7,999 bases of DNA. Origin: Bacillota bacterium (GTDB lineage: Bacteria > Bacillota > Clostridia > DSM-8532). The stretch's first letter is position 1. Every line of letters starts with the position of its first letter. This document shows positions 6,672 to 7,999 of the stretch, one piece after another. The stretch lies in NCBI GenBank assembly GCA_023440865.1, contig JAEXRM010000035.1, forward strand, positions 1-7,999. Reading direction: 5' to 3'. The notes under the pieces were generated by a model. The model did not search any database. It saw nothing but the letters and a program-made list of their open reading frames with translations, and was not told where the DNA came from. A program made the position numbers and the translations under genes.

Positions 6672-7597
6672 CCATCCACCTCGCCGAACTGGCCGCCCAG
6701 ATGGGCGTCATGCTCCTCATCGTGGCCGCCGGATACCTGTCCCGGCGCTACCGATGGCTGGATCCGGCCGCGGACGGTGCCTTTTCCCAGATCATCGTCC
6801 GCATGACCGCACCCTGCCTCGTGTTCTACGGCATCATCGGAAATCGCGAGAAGCTGCTGTCTGGCAGCCTCCTGCAGGTGGTGCTCGCGGTGGCCGGGGT
6901 CGTGGCGCTGGCCGGCGGTCTGTCGGTTCTGCTCTTCCGGGGCAGACATCTGCGCGCGGATCATCGTACGGTGCTTCGTGTGGCCACGATGTTCGGCAAC
7001 GTTTCCTTTCTGGGTATTCCGCTGTGTTACGGGCTGTTCGGGCAGGAGGGCCTGATGTACGCCTCGCTGTATGCGGCGGCTCAGGATTCGCTGTACTGGT
7101 CCGTCGGCGTCGCGATGATGGGCGGCGGTCAAGGCAGGCTGGACTGGAAACGGTTGCTCAACCCATCGCTGATCGGCATTGCGCTTGCGGCGCTGCTTGT
7201 TGCGACGGGCATACACGTACCGGCTTTCATCGTCAAGACGGCCAGCACGGTCGGCGCAGCCACGTTGCCGTTGTCATTGCTGGTTGTGGGTGCGGGCTTT
7301 CATGGCGTGAAGCTCGATGGGAGGACGTTGTCCGGCCTGCTGCCGGTTGCCGGTTTGAAGCTGGTCTTTGTGCCTGCCGTGATGGTGCTAGCCTTGTCGC
7401 TGGTACCGATGGATCCGGTTGCACGTGCCGTGCTGGCCATGGAAATGGCGATGCCCTCCGCGGCGGCTACCGTCGCATTGGCCCGCACGAACGGACAGGA
7501 CTGGCAGTTCGCAGCGGGCGCCGTCATGCTGACCACGCTGCTCAGCGCGGCAACCGTGCCGCTGATGGCCTTGATGCTCAACCGGATCGGGATGTAA
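6668..7597 (+). CDS. AEC (auxin efflux carrier) family permease
   Basis: 309 residues with about ten hydrophobic segments (roughly 8-24, 40-57, 66-90, 104-124, 130-152, 166-184, 192-212, 222-245, 252-272, 283-304), the usual length and two-fold repeat plan of the AEC family. Family-like motifs are FGNVSFLGIPL (109-119), LPLSLLVVGAGF (200-211) and AMPSAAATVALARTNGQD (261-278). Bacterial AEC members include malate and other organic-acid carriers, but many are unassigned and the substrate cannot be read here. It acts in the inner membrane as a secondary transporter. The ATG at 6668 overlaps the regulator's TGA, implying coupled translation; GAGGT lies about 10 bases upstream. A longer frame from 6515 would run inside the regulator gene and is not family-like. 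A tandem repeat array begins right after its stop. Confidence 0.92.
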   Translation: MTIHLAELAAQMGVMLLIVAAGYLSRRYRWLDPAADGAFSQIIVRMTAPCLVFYGIIGNREKLLSGSLLQVVLAVAGVVALAGGLSVLLFRGRHLRADHRTVLRVATMFGNVSFLGIPLCYGLFGQEGLMYASLYAAAQDSLYWSVGVAMMGGGQGRLDWKRLLNPSLIGIALAALLVATGIHVPAFIVKTASTVGAATLPLSLLVVGAGFHGVKLDGRTLSGLLPVAGLKLVFVPAVMVLALSLVPMDPVARAVLAMEMAMPSAAATVALARTNGQDWQFAAGAVMLTTLLSAATVPLMALMLNRIGM

Positions 7598-7746
7598 GGG
7601 CATGGCCCCGCGTGAACGAACGGGCAGGTGCCCGCGCGGACGATATGGGCAGATGCCCGTGTGGACGATATGGGCAGCGTCCCGTGTGGACGATGCGGGT
7701 AGATGCCCGCGTGGACGAAACAGGCAGTTCTCCGCGTTCACAATGC
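7598..7746. repeat. Six tandem 25-bp repeats with internal hairpins
   Basis: Units: 7598-7621 (24 bp), then 7622-7646, 7647-7671, 7672-7696, 7697-7721 and 7722-7746 (25 bp each). The consensus begins GGGCAGATGCCC and ends in a GTGGACGAT-like segment. Units 2 and 3 contain GGGCA-NN-TGCCC, unit 5 keeps the stem through a G-U pair (GGGTA/TGCCC), and units 4 and 6 are weaker. Copies abut, so this is not CRISPR. The array starts at the base after the permease stop and drifts at both ends. Confidence 0.9.
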
Positions 7747-7800
7747 GCGGGCGTGGCTGCCGCCGTCACGCGTGGGGACGGAAGGATGGGTTCCGGTCGG

Positions 7801-7999
7801 ATGATGCGGGAAACGGGGAAAAGGGACGATGCAGCGGTGAATGGAGGGAAGCGCGGCCGGCGCGAAGGCCATGTGGACGGCGGGCGACCGGCGCCCTTGC
7901 TGGCGCATGCCGTGCGCGGGTTTTTGCGACTGTGGTTCCTGCCGTACCGCCTGCATGTCGACCGGACTGGCATCCGGGGCCTGAAGCCCCCTTATATCC
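7801..7999 (+). CDS. Probable lysophospholipid (1-acylglycerol-3-phosphate) acyltransferase, 3' partial
   Basis: The frame runs off the right edge with 66 codons shown from ATG 7801. The last 28 or so residues (RGFLRLWFLPYRLHVDRTGI, then RGLKPPYI) match the region just before the catalytic NHxxxxD box of PlsC-like acyltransferases, which acylate lysophosphatidic acid or related lipids at the membrane. The catalytic box would fall outside the window, so the call is tentative. The start is uncertain: ATG 7801 or 7804 (GGAAGGA 14-17 bases away), or GTG 7837 with AAGGGA 10 bases upstream. The first 30 residues are charged and low in family-like sequence, which favours the later start. The stretch between the repeat array and this gene (7747-7800) shows nothing else. 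Confidence 0.6.
   Translation, partial: MMRETGKRDDAAVNGGKRGRREGHVDGGRPAPLLAHAVRGFLRLWFLPYRLHVDRTGIRGLKPPYI

Noticed and set aside
7598..7746. 25-bp units as CRISPR repeats or as a coding repeat
   Set aside because: There are no spacers between units, and 25 is not a multiple of three, so translations in any frame do not repeat in phase per unit.
7300..7973. Minus-strand open frames across the permease end and repeat array
   Set aside because: Their products are Arg/Pro/Ser-rich shadows of the GC-rich repeats and of the permease, with no RBS or motif.

Overview
The window is GC-rich bacterial chromosomal DNA, densely coded, with ordinary AGGAGG-type ribosome binding sites and one clear TATAAT box. 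The gene families point most towards a high-GC member of Bacillota (Clostridia-like): an aldo/keto reductase with a C-terminal ferredoxin-type tail, a YbiT-type ABC-F protein, an XRE regulator with an S24-like tail, and an AEC transporter. This is inference from protein style, not a measured taxonomic result. No mobile element, phage, CRISPR array, tRNA or rRNA is seen.

Layout. (1) 2-1271, plus strand: the end of a ferredoxin-tailed aldo/keto reductase, followed after 13 bases by a fusion of a Dabb (stress-responsive alpha/beta barrel) domain to a UlaG-like metallo-beta-lactamase-fold hydrolase. (2) 1272-1424: a non-coding gap between convergent genes, holding three tandem 31-bp units and a strong stem-loop. 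(3) 1425-3644, minus strand: a soluble PAS hybrid histidine kinase with one degenerate and one intact receiver. (4) 3645-3867: a divergent regulatory region with a 7+6+7 palindrome on the kinase side and an extended -10 promoter on the ABC-F side. (5) 3868-5780, plus strand: a YbiT-like ABC-F ATPase translationally coupled (ATGA overlap) to a 96-residue, 12-cysteine protein. (6) 5781-5930: a leader with two CCGG-type palindromes 60 bp apart. (7) 5931-7597, plus strand: an XRE regulator with a seemingly dead S24/LexA-like domain, coupled by ATGA overlap to an AEC permease. (8) 7598-7746: about six tandem 25-bp units, most able to form a small hairpin. (9) From about 7801 to the right edge: the start of a probable lysophospholipid acyltransferase.

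Two tightly coupled gene pairs stand out: ABC-F plus Cys-rich protein, and regulator plus permease. The most interesting signals are the two unrelated minisatellite-like arrays lying just downstream of stop codons, a nine-G run exactly at the domain junction of the Dabb-hydrolase fusion, and three cases where a domain keeps its fold signature but has lost key residues (kinase receiver 1, ABC-F second P-loop, S24-like tail). I see no clear evidence for a wholly new multi-gene system. The regulator-permease pair with its paired palindromes is the best candidate for an undescribed regulatory unit.
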